Both the position numbers and the translations under genes were made by a program. This document shows, piece after piece, positions 34,892 through 47,253 of a DNA stretch of 64,000 nt (the stretch's first letter is position 1; every line of letters starts with the position of its first letter). Source of the stretch: Posidonia oceanica. Its lineage: Eukaryota > Streptophyta > Magnoliopsida > Alismatales > Posidoniaceae. Under the pieces are notes generated by a model. It saw nothing but the letters and a program-made list of their open reading frames with translations. It made no database searches and was not told the DNA's origin. The stretch is from assembly GCA_037176725.1 (NCBI GenBank), contig JAZBRS010000059.1:11705001-11769000 (forward strand), written 5' to 3'.

Positions 34892-35463
34892 GACCCTGTG
34901 GGTCAGTGTTTGAACCCCCGGTCATTCTTGGAGAGTGCCCCCCCTTAGTCGGGTCAGAAAGAAATCTTCTGTTGGTTTTAGGTTTCTGAGCTTCCACCTT
35001 CAAACAGCTACAGTTTCCAAACCAGAACCCTAGTCTCCACCCTCTATCTAGAGAGAAACCCAACTCAGATGCTAGAGATCACTACATCCCAAGATCCTAG
35101 AAATCCTGAGCCAAGCCAGAGCTCCGACCGTGCCTCCACTTCTACTCCACCGCAAACAGCACGAGGGTGAAGGGAGTATTCTTCAAATCTAATTTCCCAT
35201 TTCATATTGCATTCCTTAAAATAGGATCCATAGCATATGCATGCGGGGAACCACCCCACGGTTAGTATTAGATTTAATTGCTTATGTTACTTTCTGTCTA
35301 CTTTTATTAACATTTACTACACTTGAACTAATCTAGATCTTTTTCATTTTGCTTTGGAAGGGAAGGAAAACGCTTACGTAGCATAAGGAGGTCGCTAGAC
35401 GACATCCAGCCGTCGATCTAGTGGTCCAAGGACCCACATCTTCACAATCTCCCCCCAGGTATC

Positions 35464-37770
35464 TTGTCTACCCAAAGGCGAGTGGCGATCACAACAAAGC
35501 TGTCGACGTCGTGGAAGCGCCGGCATCTTCAACTTAAGCACCCCAAAAATCCATCCACAGATCCCACCAAAGCTAAAGCTATAACAACCATGCCACCGCC
35601 GAAGAACATCAAGGAGCTCAGAGGACTCATTGGGAGGCTACAGTTTATCCGCAGATTCATCTCTCAGCTCACGGAAAAGTGTAGACCATTCTATGAGCTT
35701 TTAAAAGGCGGTGCGAAATTCAAGTGGGATCACACCTATCAAAAGGCTTTCGATGAACCAAAGCTCTACCTCCTCAATCCTCCAGTTCTAACTGCTCTAG
35801 TCCCTGAGAGGCCATTACTACTTTACTTGGCCGTCACTGATAACTCGGTGGGTGTCGTCTTGGCACAACATGACAAGGCTGGAAGGATGGAGAAAGTGGT
35901 GTATTACCTCAACAGGACCTTCATCAAGTACAAGAGGAAGTACTCCCAGATCGAGAGACATTGCCTAGCCTTAGTGTGGGCTTCACAGAAGGTTAGACAC
36001 TACTTTCCGGCACATAAAGTTTGCTACATAGCCAAGATAGGCCCCATCAAGTACATGTTCAAGAAACCTGCATTGTCCGGAAGGCTAGCACGATGGCAAA
36101 TGCTCCTCACTGAGTTCGACCTGTAGTTCATCACTCAGAAGGCGATCAAGGGGCAAGCCATCGCGGATCAACTCACCGGGCTACCTGTGTCGGTGTATCA
36201 GCTAGTATCAATAGATTTTCCAAACGAGGAAATACTGGCAATTAGTAATATCGTGCCACTCATCCGAGAATGGACCCTCCATTTCGATGGAGCGCTTAAT
36301 TCACAAGGCATTGGAATAAGGGCAACACTCCTCACTCCAGAGGGTATTGTTCTCCCTACTACAGCCCAGCTACTCTTCTCAATGAGTAATAACATCGTAG
36401 AATACGAGGCACTCATTCTAGGGCTCTGAATGGCTCTCGATCTAGGGGCAAGGAGACTAAAAGTAGTTGGGGACTCACAGCTTGTCATCCGGCAAGTCCT
36501 CAACAAATACAAAACCCTCTCACCAAAGCTACAGGAATACCACAACCTAGCTAAGGCCTTACTGAAGAAATTTGACAGGGTTATGTATGTGCATGCACTT
36601 AGAAGCAACAACATCCTGGACTACATTAGAGCCAACACACTCTTCCGGAGAACACCCTTAGGGATTGAACCCCGATGTGTGGACACACCTAAATCCACCG
36701 AAATTCTCAAGGAGACGCATGAAGGTATTTGCAGGGGCCACATCAACTCCCAGTTCATGGCCAAGATAATAATCAGCAGGGGGTATTATTGGCCTACCAT
36801 GGAAGCTGACTGCGCAAGTAAAGTCAAGCAGTGCAAGAGCTGCCAGTTGCATGCCAACAAGATTCATGCTCTAGCTTCAGCGCTTAATGCTTTATCAGCA
36901 CCTTGGCCTTTCTCTATGTGGGCCTTCGATGTGGTGGGACCCATCCATCAAGGAAATGGCAACACCTTCATCCTCACAGCGATGGAGTACTTCACCAAAT
37001 GGGCAGAAGTGGAGGCGTTCGCAAACATCAAGGCCACAACCCTGTGCCGATTCGTACAGCAAAATATCATCGCAAGGTTCGGGGTGCCTAAAGCCTTAGT
37101 AGCAGACAACAGACCGATCTTCATCTCAGAGGAGTTGAAGAGGTTATGCCGAAAATTCGGTATCACTCTACACCACTCTTCTCCATATTACCCGCAAGGG
37201 AATGGTCAAGCAGAAGCTACTAATAAAACCTTAATCAAAATCATTAAAAAGACGGTAGAGGACGCTAAGGGATCGGATTGGTCAGATAAGCTTGTTAATG
37301 TGTTATGGGCATACCGCACCACCATAAGGATGGCAACGGGTCAAACCCTCTATGCTCTAGCCTTTGGAATGGAAGTAGTAGTCCCATACGAGATCTTGAT
37401 CCCCTCATTAAGAGTTAAAATTGATAGGAGAATGTCTATTAAAGAAAAGAGGCAGGCTCTACTCCTTCATTTGGAACTCCTTGATGAGAAACGGCTAGCA
37501 GCCGCTGAGCACACGCATGTCTACCAACTAAGGTTAACCAAGGCTTACCAAAAGAAAGTAATCGAACGCAAATTTAAAATTGGTGATCTGGTGCTGAAAG
37601 AGGTGTTACCCTACAACAAGCCCCACCCTAAGGGAAAGTTGAAACCAAACTGGGAGGGACCTTATGTCGTGGTTGCTGCATATTCAGGGAATGCCTATCG
37701 GTTGTCTCAGAATAGGGCGGATCTACCTGACCCTTGGAATGCAATGCACTTGAAAAAGTACTACCCTTGA
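35464..37770 (+). pseudogene. pol: Decayed pol of element E: RT end, RNase H, second RNase H, integrase
   Basis: One frame with two stops, TAG at 36124-36126 and TGA at 36427-36429. It begins in the C-terminal part of RT (MPPPKNIKELRGLIGRLQF), so the RT catalytic half, protease and gag are deleted. The first RNase H-like domain follows (YLAVTDNSVGVVLAQHD). The second RNase H (LHFDGALNSQGIG) keeps the Asp that A has lost and is split by the TGA. Integrase has HHCC residues (ETHEGICRGH, QCKSCQ), Asp in AFDVVGP and Glu in NGQAEATNK. Around the second Asp it reads VADNRPIF, where DNG is normal. It ends WNAMHLKKYYP. No chromodomain is seen. Confidence 0.9.
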
Positions 37771-39167
37771 CCAGCAGGCTTGCATCGATGGTAGACCTGG
37801 GGCTTAACATCAAGTTGAAAAAGGGGAGAGACTCCCAAAACCATTAGGAAGAGGAACACCTAGGGGGACCCATGCCCTAACCTGTCTCCACATACACCTT
37901 GCACAGGGAGGTGAGGGAAAGGTAGGTTCGGAGTAGAGGCTTATGGTAAGGACCACTTATCAACTAAAGCGTCGAGAAAAGATGGCAGCAAAAACTGCCC
38001 AAATAGAGAGGAAAGAAGGCAGCAAAGAAGCTGTCCAAGTAAGCAAGAAGGGAAAAGAGACAGCAAAACTGTTAGACTAAAAGAGGGCAACAAAGAGCTA
38101 GCCAAAGAGTGAAAATTGCCAAAGCAATCTGTGAATCATAAGGCATAAATCCTAGAAAGGCGCATTAAGGACCAAAATAGGCAAGTGGAATCCAAGACCT
38201 AAGCCAAAACCGAGAGCCTACTATGTCTTAAACCTCCCCCATCCTATTCCACTGGCAGGCAAGGGATACGCAATCCTAGGTAGTCAAGGATCGAAAGGGT
38301 TGAGGGAAGAACAACCCTAATAAGGACTGATGAGCGGCCCGAAGTCTCCAAAAGTGCAAGCATGACACAAGAGACATGTCCACGAATGTAGGGCCCACTC
38401 ATATGGCTAAAACGGACCCAAAGGGCTAATGCTTAGAGTAGATACTCAGCTTTCCCCATTAGAGAAATAAAAAATCCAAAAAAATTAGAAAAGCAACAAA
38501 ACCCAAAAAGATTGTAAAAGCAGAAAACACCCAAAAAAAAAAGAGTTACAAAACCTAGAAAAGACAAAAAAACCAAAAAACCAAGAAAACCAAAACATCC
38601 AACCTACATACAAGTGAGAACTTAGTAAGTAGGAAAACTGGAATTAATCTGGCTGATGATGCAACCATCGACTCACCAGGATTTGGAGTTAGCGTCCTAC
38701 TCAAGCGTGTTCCACGGCTTGGGTGTGCTCTCTCAACAAAGACATTACTTTCCTAATGATCTTTAGAGCATCCACAGATGACTCACAATCAACGTCTACT
38801 AGGCTCTGATTTTCCACCTCTCTAGCTAAGGCCAGAAATTAATTCCCTCCACCCATTTTTAAAATAAGTGTGCTTTCTTTTCATTCACATTTGTTATATC
38901 TTTCTTTCTAATTAACTTAGCCAAATTTTATGTCAAGAAAGGTATGCTGTGTGATTACTAACATAAAAGTAAGCATGTACAGGTAAACAGACCAAAAAAT
39001 GTTTCATTTCATATAAAGGTTTACATATGTACAAGTACAGACTCTGACAGAGACAAGAAAAGAGTATAGGCTCTGACAAAAGAGTACAGACTCTGACAGA
39101 GACAAGAAAAGAGTACAGACTCTGACAAAAGAAAAGTACAGACTTTGGTAGAAAGAAAAGTACAAAC
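37771..39167 (+). other. Non-coding region downstream of E integrase
   Basis: No gene seen. It contains degenerate repeats of a GGCAGCAAA-ACTG-CCAA-type unit (37980-38115) and an A-rich run (38460-38600). From about 38930 it holds what would be the 3' UTR of the antisense PMD gene. Confidence 0.6.
39029..39165. repeat. Short tandem repeat next to the antisense PMD gene 3' end
   Basis: The phrase GTACAGACTCTGACA with AGAGACAAGAAAA spacers occurs about five times. It would lie in the 3' UTR of the gene at 39168-42043. Confidence 0.75.
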
Positions 39168-42043
39168 TCAGTGGCCTGACTCGCCACTACCCTCGTGCTC
39201 ACCACCAGGAGGCCTAGGTGCGGGCTGCGCAACTGAAGAAGCCTGACTCCGAGACCGACTCCTCTCCTGAGACTCCCTCAAGATGGAGCGAAGCATCTCA
39301 AGGTGGGGAGAAGACGATGCTCTCGCAATCTGCTCAGCCGTCAAGACCCTAGAATGCCCTGACCCCGCAGGAGCTGCAGCAATAGGGGCAGGCATCAGAT
39401 CAGCCACATTAGCACCAGGAAGCACTGTCGCAACCACTGTCTCTGTCTGCATCAGTCGTGCCTCCATTTCCCGCATCTGCTGCCCACGGAAATCGCTCAA
39501 CTGAAATAAAACAAATCACAAAATTAGAGCAGTTTATAAACAGAAAACAGAAGGCTAGCTACAACTAAAGCAGTAAAGACAGAACAGAAATACCCTTCTC
39601 AGGGAAGTAGCCTCAAACTGAGCCCTAGCCGCTGTCGCATTAGATGCCGCCACACGAGTCTCTAACTCCTGGATACGGCTCTCACGCTGGGTCAAGCACT
39701 TCTGTAGCCCCTCAGCACGTCCCAAGGCGTCATCCAGCTAACTCTAAGTGGGACTGGAAGCTGGAGGTGTGTGGATCAGGTCCATCATCGCCTAAATCTG
39801 CATAGTGAAATTAGACAAGTCGAAAGGCAGCTATTCACGGGTATTTAAAGCAAAGGAAGAATGTTAGTACCTCAGAATCACGAGCCTGGATCTCCTCTAT
39901 GACTACGCCCTTAGCACGACAAGCATCTGGACCTGTGATGGCAGTAGAAGGAGGCTCTACGCTCGTCGAGGCGCCCTCGGCCTGTATCAAAGCATAAATG
40001 ACAGTTAGACAATAGGAATAGGTGCCAACAACTGAGAAGAAGAGAACAAGGCTCACCTGTGCTTGAAACTCCCCAAGACGAGCCAACAGCTCGTCCCTCT
40101 CACGTACCAGCTCCTCTACCCTTGAAATATGCTGCTACTGCTGGGCCCTGACTACCTCCGCCATACCCTCGGAGGCGGCCATCTGTGTAAACAAAAAAGA
40201 ACATGCATCAGTAAAGGGGCAATAGCTGAAAAGACTAAAAAAAATGGAAAACCACTTACCAACTCCCGAATCCGGTCGTGCGCAGTCGCCAGCTCTTGTT
40301 GAAGCTTGCTAACGCTGCTGCTCGCGCGAAAGCTAGTGCCCATTGGCACATTAGACTCGCCATAAAAGAGAGAGTGATGGAAGACTATCACATCAGCAAA
40401 GGTGGTGGCAAACCAAGTCTTCCACTCCCTCTCCGTCTCTGTCGAGCTGTCAGTGGGAGGAGCAGTACCACCAAAGCGCCAATCCTCGAGCTGAGCAGCA
40501 AACTGCTGGGAAGTAATCGGGTGACCTCCTCTAGAAGACCCGAAAGAACGAACCACAGGCCCAAGTCTCGAGATAACCTGTCGAAGGCCAAATTGCCTCA
40601 AGACACGGCCCACCTGACTATAGTAGCACCGGAAGAGGCTAAAGAGCCAGCACTCCCAATAAAACAGATGGGAACTGCGCACCACAGGCTCCTCGATGGC
40701 GTGCTCATCCTCCGAGTAAGGTCTCCAGACAACTTGCAAGCACAACTCAATCAGAAACCAACAAACCATGCAAGAAAAGAAGGGACTAAGCTCTGAAACA
40801 TACCCACTCCTCTGGAAGGGTCTCTAACAAAAAGCAGCCCAGATGCCTAACAGGGCGAAGACACTTTGGAACCAACAGTATGATGCCCCACCGCCAAGCT
40901 CGAGGAAACTCAACAGGGCCATCTCCTAGAACTCTAGGTCGAAGGTGCACGAAGTGCTCATAAATCCAAGCCTGCCACACAAAGAAACAGTTTCAAGTCA
41001 GAAACAAACAAGCAAGCAGAATAGACTAACAGTAAATTAAACACAAACTTGGAAAAGGGGCAAGCAGTCGAAAAGGGAACGGGTCTGTCTTGCAGAAAAC
41101 ATCTCCAAGCGGGAGATCAGGTAGGCCAGCACGGCTGAACCCCAGGAGTAAGTGCTAATCCTCTCTACATCCAAAAGGAGAGGGGCAAAACCGGCATGTA
41201 TCATCTGTGAAGATGTGCCAAAGAAAAGCCTATGGAACAGAATAGACAAGAAGACTCGGAGCTGCTGGTCCGCCACGTCCGGGGTCACCATGTCAGCTAA
41301 CTAGAGAACGTCGAGCTGATCCTTCAGCCACTTGACATTGACGCGCGTATGGTAACGGCCGGAGCAGAGAGGTCGTTCGCCGTAATAGGCCTCCAGCTCG
41401 TCACCATAGCAAGGCTGCAGAACTGCCACCACGGGCTCTCCATCAACCCTCAGGCCCACCAACCAGACTACATCCTCCAGGGTGATCATCATCTCACCCA
41501 CACGAAGAATGAAGCTGCCGGAAGCACCGTTGAACCTCTTTGCAAAGGAGACCAAGAGCCCAAGGTGGATCTCGAAAGGTATTATCTCCAAGAAATGTCC
41601 AAAACCCATCCTCGCAAGCCTTGCCCGTTGAAACTCCAGGAGATTGATGTACGTCTCATGCAAGTCCTCCTAGCTAGAGCGCGCCCGGCTCGGCAATGGC
41701 ATCTGACATAAGAAAACATTGAAAACATTAATAACTTCATAAATCAAGTAAAGTAATTTAAGTAAAACCCAAAAAACACACGAAATAACCTCACCTGGCC
41801 TAGCTCTGTGAGCTCTGCTGTTGTATGAGCTCTCATAGGAGATGGAGGGACCGCCTCTGAACCAGGGTCGCCCTCGTCGCTACTGCTCGCCTCAGACTGG
41901 ACCGAAGGCGGTACGCGCGGGCACCTTGCCTGCATCTTGCGAGGATGAGAGGAGCTCGCCTCTGCAGTCGAGGGACCCGCCTCGTCCCTCTTGGTCTCTG
42001 CTTCCTCGTCGGAAGCCTTGGAACAGTGCCACAAGTAGAGCAT
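39168..42043 (-). pseudogene. Eight-exon plant-mobile-domain gene, antisense in element E
   Basis: Reading the minus strand, eight exons join with seven GT-AG introns of 58-93 bp. Exons are 42043-41795, 41702-41049, 40971-40804, 40745-40260, 40182-40057, 39981-39871, 39797-39594 and 39500-39168. Every exon length is a multiple of three and all introns are phase 0, giving about 776 residues. The PMD fold spans exons 2-4: RMGFGHFLEIIPFEIHL, GEMMITLEDVVWLVGL, AWIYEHFVHLRPR and RVLRQFGLRQ. A predicted coiled coil follows in exons 5-7 (EELVRERDELLARLGE), then a polar tail with SRSRSQASS. Six in-frame TAG codons (41672, 41303, 40137, 39794, 39746, 39740) make it a pseudogene as written. Host PMD proteins (MAIN/MAIL family) act in the nucleus and in silencing; the role here is unknown. 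Confidence 0.85.
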
Positions 42044-43930
42044 GGTCAGTTAGAAACCTCAACTAGCCATTAATCTTCCCAAATTAGTTAAACATTAATC
42101 CTCCTAGTTAATTAAACATCAACTGAAGCATTTTTTTAAACACGAACTAACCATTAATTCCTAGTCTTTCTAATCACCCTAACCAATCTAAAATCTAAAA
42201 GCCTTAATTCTAAAAGTTCACCCAAAAATACAAATTCTAACTTTAAGGAAATCTCCCAAATTTAAAAATCCAATTTAACTTTAAAAACTTAAGATCTAAA
42301 TTCATTATTTAGTCACTTCAATTAACTAACCACTTTAACTAATCAATTAAACTTAAACTCCCCACTTTAATTAACCAATCAAAACCTAAAATCCAATCCT
42401 AAAAATCTAAGCTTTAAAATCAATTTTAAGGCCTTATAATCAACTTTAAGAAAAATTCAAGTTCAATCTTTAGAATCCTTAAACTTAAAATTTAACTATA
42501 AAATCTTTAACTTTTAAATTTAAGATCTAAAAATCTAAAGTCTATCATCTAAAATCTATCCTTAAAACCAATCCTTAATAATCAACTTAAAATCAAACTA
42601 TTAAGCTTTTAATCAACTTTAACTTAAAATCCAACTAAAAGTTCAATTCAAATTCAAAATCCAAAGAATCTAAAATCCAAACTTAAAACATTTAAAATTC
42701 AGCTTTTAAGCATTTAAAATTCAGTTTTTAAACATTTAAAATTCCAAAAACAAAAGACCTTTAAACATTTAAAAGTCTTCGATCTTTAAAAATCAATCTT
42801 TTAAACTTAAAATTAAACCTTAAAATCTAAAATTTTAAACTCAACCTTTAAAGCCTTAACATCAATCCTCTAAGATTTTAAACTTCAAAATCAAACCATA
42901 AATTCTAAAGACAAACTTTAAATTCTAATTCTAATCCTAACTCTTAATCCAAAATTCAAAATTCTAGCTTTAAACCTTAAGATTCAACTTTTGATTCTTA
43001 ATTAATCCTTTTAATGAATCCATCACTAACTTCAAAAAATTCCTAATTAATTTCTTAATTCCAAACCAATCCATTAAATGATTTAAATAGAATCCATGTT
43101 AATTTAGAAATTAACTCCTCAAATTAAAAGAGAATTGTTAATTCAATTATTAAAAGTTAATTAATCCTTAAAGATTAATCCTTAAAAAGTAATCCTAAAA
43201 ACTAAACCTTAAATATTAATCCTTAAAAAAAATTAATCCTTAAAAAGTAAACCTTAAAGATTAAAGTCCTAAAAATTAATCCCCAAAAGATAATCCTAAA
43301 AAAGTTAATCCCCAAAAGGTAATCTTTAAAATAAAATTAATCCTTGAAAGTCTATCTTTAAAAATTATTATCTCCAAATATCCTAGCTCTAAAATTCAAT
43401 TTTTAAGTTCATCTTTAAAAATCCAACCTCTAATACAATTTAAATTTTCTTTTCTCTCCTAAAAATCCACAATTTGATCAATAAAATTCTATTTAACAAT
43501 CTTACCAGATTATCTAAACTTATGCATTACTAGTAGGAATATTCTAGAAAATTAAACATTATCCCACATTAATAAATTAAAATCTCCTAATTTCTAGGAA
43601 AATTTCGCCATAACCTCCCCTGTAATTTCAATAAAAAAACAATCTCCATCCCTGCAAAAGAAATTCTAATTTCCATTCACATTCATTCACCATAAGAAAA
43701 TTCAAAAAATAATTCCTCCATCCATTTCCATTACTAAGTTTCATTCCATTCATCTAAAAAATTCAGAAAATTCCACATTCAAACTTAACATTTACAATTT
43801 AAACTTAACATTTGCACTTAAAATTAATAACTGAATTAAACCTAAAAATTCAATAAACAGAAATTAAACTCAAAAATTTCCATTTTCATATAAACTAAAA
43901 TTAAACTTAAAATTTCCACAAATTAAACTG
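42044..43930 (-). other. Very AT-rich tract, possible long first intron or promoter region of the PMD gene
   Basis: Almost 1.9 kb of A-, T- and C-containing sequence with very little G on the + strand (phrases like CTTAAAATCTAAAA). On the minus strand it is T-rich, as plant introns are. It lies upstream of the antisense PMD gene. No ORF, no RNA gene and no exact repeat unit seen. Confidence 0.5.
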
Positions 43931-44812
43931 AAATTCATGAATATTCCACATTATCATACAAGCCACATTAACATTTTCGAAAAAAAGGAAAACAAAAAAA
44001 TCCACTGTCTGATCGTCCGTCTGCCTCTCCGGCTGTCTACCGTCGGCCCGCCGTCGCCATCACCAAGCCCTAAGGAGGAGGAAGGAACGAAAGAGGAAAA
44101 GGAGGGCACCTTCATCATCGACGTGCCGTGCCATCGTTGCTGCCATCCGCACCACCACCGCTCGCATTGCCACCCTCATTGCCGCCGTCACTTGCCATCA
44201 AGGAGGAGGAGGAAGACGTGTCGCCAGAGACCACCACCACGCCACCACACCAGAGAAGGTCACCGGACGAAGAAGAGAAGGCGAAGAGTAGCCAGACGAG
44301 GGGGTGGAGAAGAAGAAAGGGTGGAGGTCTGAGAAAGGGGGGGCAACGGTTTAGTTTTTGTTACTGAACCCGCGCCTTGGCCGCCAACAAAAGAAGCGAC
44401 TTGTCTAGACGCCGTAACTCACGGCGACTGACTCTTCAGCTTCTTCGTGCACCGACCTTCCCACTTTAGTTTGAATCAGCACCAGAGAAAGCCATGTCAG
44501 CCCTAGGTGCCATGAAATGTGGCGACTAAGCCCAAAGTCGGCAACTTTCCCGCTCTGTTTTAAATGCTGGCGGGCGCGACTCTTAGGCACCCCAGAAGAA
44601 GGCGACTAACCTAGATGCCATCACGGGCGGCGGCTGGCATGGACAGAGACCTTTTTTCCCTCTAAAATCTTTAAATCCATCTTAAAACAAACTTACACAC
44701 AGATATTAACGAACAAACAAACACAACAGTAAACACACCTAACTTAACTTAATTTAAAATAACATCAAAACATAATATTTTCATTAACTTAAAATGTAAT
44801 CATCACATAAGA
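43931..44812. other. Gene-free GC-richer segment in element E
   Basis: It contains a CACCACCGCT-type simple-sequence stretch (44130-44260), purine-rich runs to 44345, and two or three copies of the GGCGACT motif of the E LTR (44405-44620). On the minus strand it could be the promoter/5' UTR of the gene at 39168-42043 and the 3' flank of the gene at 44813-46182. No coding region is supported. Confidence 0.45.
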
Positions 44813-46182
44813 TCAGCCATGCCTTGCCGTGCTCGAACAGCCGAGGCCAAGCATCTTCAGGAACTCTCGCCTGTCATCAGCATACTTCTGAGGAGTGGGG
44901 TAGCGCCGTGCATACCACTTCACGTACTTCGCCTCCTAGGACTCCTAAGAAGTTGCAGAAAGCCAAGGCACGCTCAGAGACACTCGCTTGCCGATATGAA
45001 CCCAGCGTGCTATGTACTCCAGGGCCATCCTTTCATCTCGATCACTATCTTCCTTGCGAGTGCGGATCGGAGGGGTTAGAACTGCATCAGCCTGAACCAT
45101 AAGCTCCTGATTCAGCAGACATGGACAGCGATGGATGGGGTACAGCACGAACGATGTGGCACCCACCAGGACAAGCTCAAGGTTACTGTGAACTGTGCTC
45201 ATCATCCGCACCTTATGAGCCCCAGGCAGCTTCAGAACAAAATCAAAATCCTGCAGTGACAAGTGCCCAAGGCAGAAGATGTAGTAATAAAAACTCAGGC
45301 TGGCAAAATCTACATAGCAGCAGTAGTGAGACATGAACCACCTATGCAATAGTAGTGGAGCGCCGAAGAACTCCCCTAGACAAGAAGCACTAGTGAGCCC
45401 CTCCATGGTGTATGCTAAAATAGCAGGAGCCAAGCACAAGTCTGGACGAGTAGCCACTAACAACAGAAGATCCACATGGTGAAGATCCATTGTGAAGTTC
45501 GCATTTGCAAATAAGGCAAGGCCGCCAACTGCTACGAACAAGCACATCTTTAGTTCATTTTCAGCAAGTTGCCTGGTACTAAGGACCTCCCACAGGCCTC
45601 GAAGAAAGAATCTCCCCGAGTGCATCAAAGCCTTGCTAGCCTCCAGATCCCTTGCTAAATACCTGTCTATTTTCCTGGAGCCCACTGTCTCAACAGAAAT
45701 GGCGAAGCGATCATCTACCGCTTCAGTAGATTCCACCACCAGCCCAAGCAAAGAAGATACGTCCTCACATGTGATCAAAGTCTCCCCACAAGGAAGGTCG
45801 AAAGTGTTGGAGGAGTCATTCCAAAAAGCCATCAAAGCGTGCAACAATGGCCAAGGCACAGGCGTGCGAATCAGATCAAGCAGCTTGTCAAAACCACTGC
45901 ACCCAAAGAGATGCTTGTTATTCTTTACTCGATTGATTAGGCCAGACACCCACGGCAGAGTATACTAGAAAGAATTGTGGAAGTTTGGGCATCTCGTGAG
46001 GTTCACTACGGCCTAAACAAGCAACATTCAGAGGCAAAACCATGAAGAAAAGCATGCAAAGGCAAAAGGGAACAAAAATGAGAACATACCTGGTCATCCC
46101 GAATAGCTTTCATCAAATGGTTGGAGATATCAACCACCCTCTCCACGTGGAAGGTCGAAGAAGAGAAGGAAGGAAGCTTCAT
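44813..46182 (-). pseudogene. Two-exon PMD-like gene, antisense in element E
   Basis: Exon 1 46182-46090 (start ATG at 46182, ending IRDDQ before GTATGT) and exon 2 46012-44813, with a 77-bp phase-0 GT-AG intron; 93 and 1200 nt, 430 codons. The N-terminal part resembles plant mobile domains: YTLPWVSGLINR, PWPLLHALMAFW, then NTFDLPCGETLITCEDVSSLLGL. The middle is hydrophobic (LLLLVATRPDLCLAPAILAY). A terminal segment reads EAKYVKWYARRYPTP. In-frame TAG codons at 45967, 44947 and 44938 (first bases) disrupt it. The RVxRQFG motif seen in the other two PMD sequences was not found, so the family call is less firm here. It is transcriptionally opposed to E's pol. Confidence 0.65.
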
Positions 46183-47240
46183 GATCAAAGGAGGGGGTTT
46201 GCTTGTGCAGAATGCTCTCGGGAAAGCAAGGACGGCCGTTTTCTATTTCCTCCTATCAAAAGAATTAGGGTTTAAAACAATTTCTGAAATAAAAAGCCAG
46301 GAGACCATGCGTCGCCCTATAGAGCGGCGACTAACTTGGGCACCTACGCAGCAGGCGACTAAGCATCAGGGCAGACCATCCGTTGCAACACAGCATCCCT
46401 TTCACTAAAAATGATGCTACTAAACTCCAAGCTGAAGAATGAGCTCCTGTCTCAAACTCACACAGCACCCACCAATGCAACTACTGCAAACACCCGACGA
46501 CACATCGGATTGGCAAGTGAAGGGTTCACGCCCTCACCCAGTTCTCTTTGCATGGAAGCTCTTTATTTGCCAGATCGAGTTGTGGGACGACGGTCCTTTC
46601 CAGAGAGTGCTGGTCACACTTGAGGACGGAAAACACTTGACCACAACGAATTGCATTCATTCATTTTGCATATGTCCATATGGTTTGGGACCAACCGTAC
46701 CCCGCCAGCCTAACCTAGCATATGGACCATTCATTGCATCACGTATTGACCTTGCATTTGCATTTGTTTGTTTGAATCATGCATTCATGCATTTTCTCAT
46801 ATGATTGGAAGTGGAGCACGGACGGAGCATTGTTCTTCAAGAGTGTTAGAAACCCTTAAGGCATGTGATTCTCCTAGAAGCAACCCAGTTCCTACCTATC
46901 CTTTTATCAATTCCAATCTGAGTGAAGTCTCAAACAAGATGTCACACTCTCCTTTCGATCGTGCTGGGATAACGTCCTGCGGTTTCCACCTTAGTTCTTG
47001 CCCCATTGGAACACCTCTACATGGTTGACCTAGTCTTGACATCGACTGCGACACAAGTTCCAAAACCGACTTGACCCCTCCATGCCTGAGTCTCCAATGC
47101 GACGGCAGTTTAAACCTCTTTTTATCTTTCCTTTGGCTACTTAAGTGGCAAATTGTTTGAGATGAAGCTCTCCTTTTCAGGAAATGCTCAATAGGACATC
47201 GTTCTTACCTTAGACCCGATCTTGTTCCAAGATCAACTCC
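46183..47240 (+). other. Gene-free region between the PMD-like gene and the E polypurine tract
   Basis: No supported gene. On the minus strand it is the upstream region of the gene at 44813-46182. It holds two GGCGACTAA motifs (46320-46365) and a perfect hairpin GATCTTG-TTC-CAAGATC at about 47218-47234, just ahead of the polypurine tract. Confidence 0.55.
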
Positions 47241-47253
47241 AAGGAGGGGCATC
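47241..47253 (+). promoter_or_regulatory. Polypurine tract of element E
   Basis: AAGGAGGGGCATC directly precedes the TGTAGATATCC start of the 3' LTR. It is identical to the tract of A although the LTRs are unrelated in most of their length, supporting common Tat-group ancestry. Confidence 0.88.

Larger units (their letters stand above)
34514..35480 (+). mobile_element. Element E: truncated 5' LTR
   Basis: The first roughly 390 bp of the LTR (by comparison with 47254-47643) are absent here because B was inserted at this point; they should lie beyond B's left end. It contains several copies of the GGCGACTAAC...CGTGG motif and a TATA box. The downstream limit is uncertain. A TGGCGA at 35483-35488 may be the remains of the primer site, but no canonical LTR end was found. 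Confidence 0.7.

Noticed and set aside
43937..44367. + strand His/Pro/Arg-rich frames
   Set aside because: They come from CAC/CCG simple sequence; the strand and position fit an untranslated region of the antisense PMD gene better.
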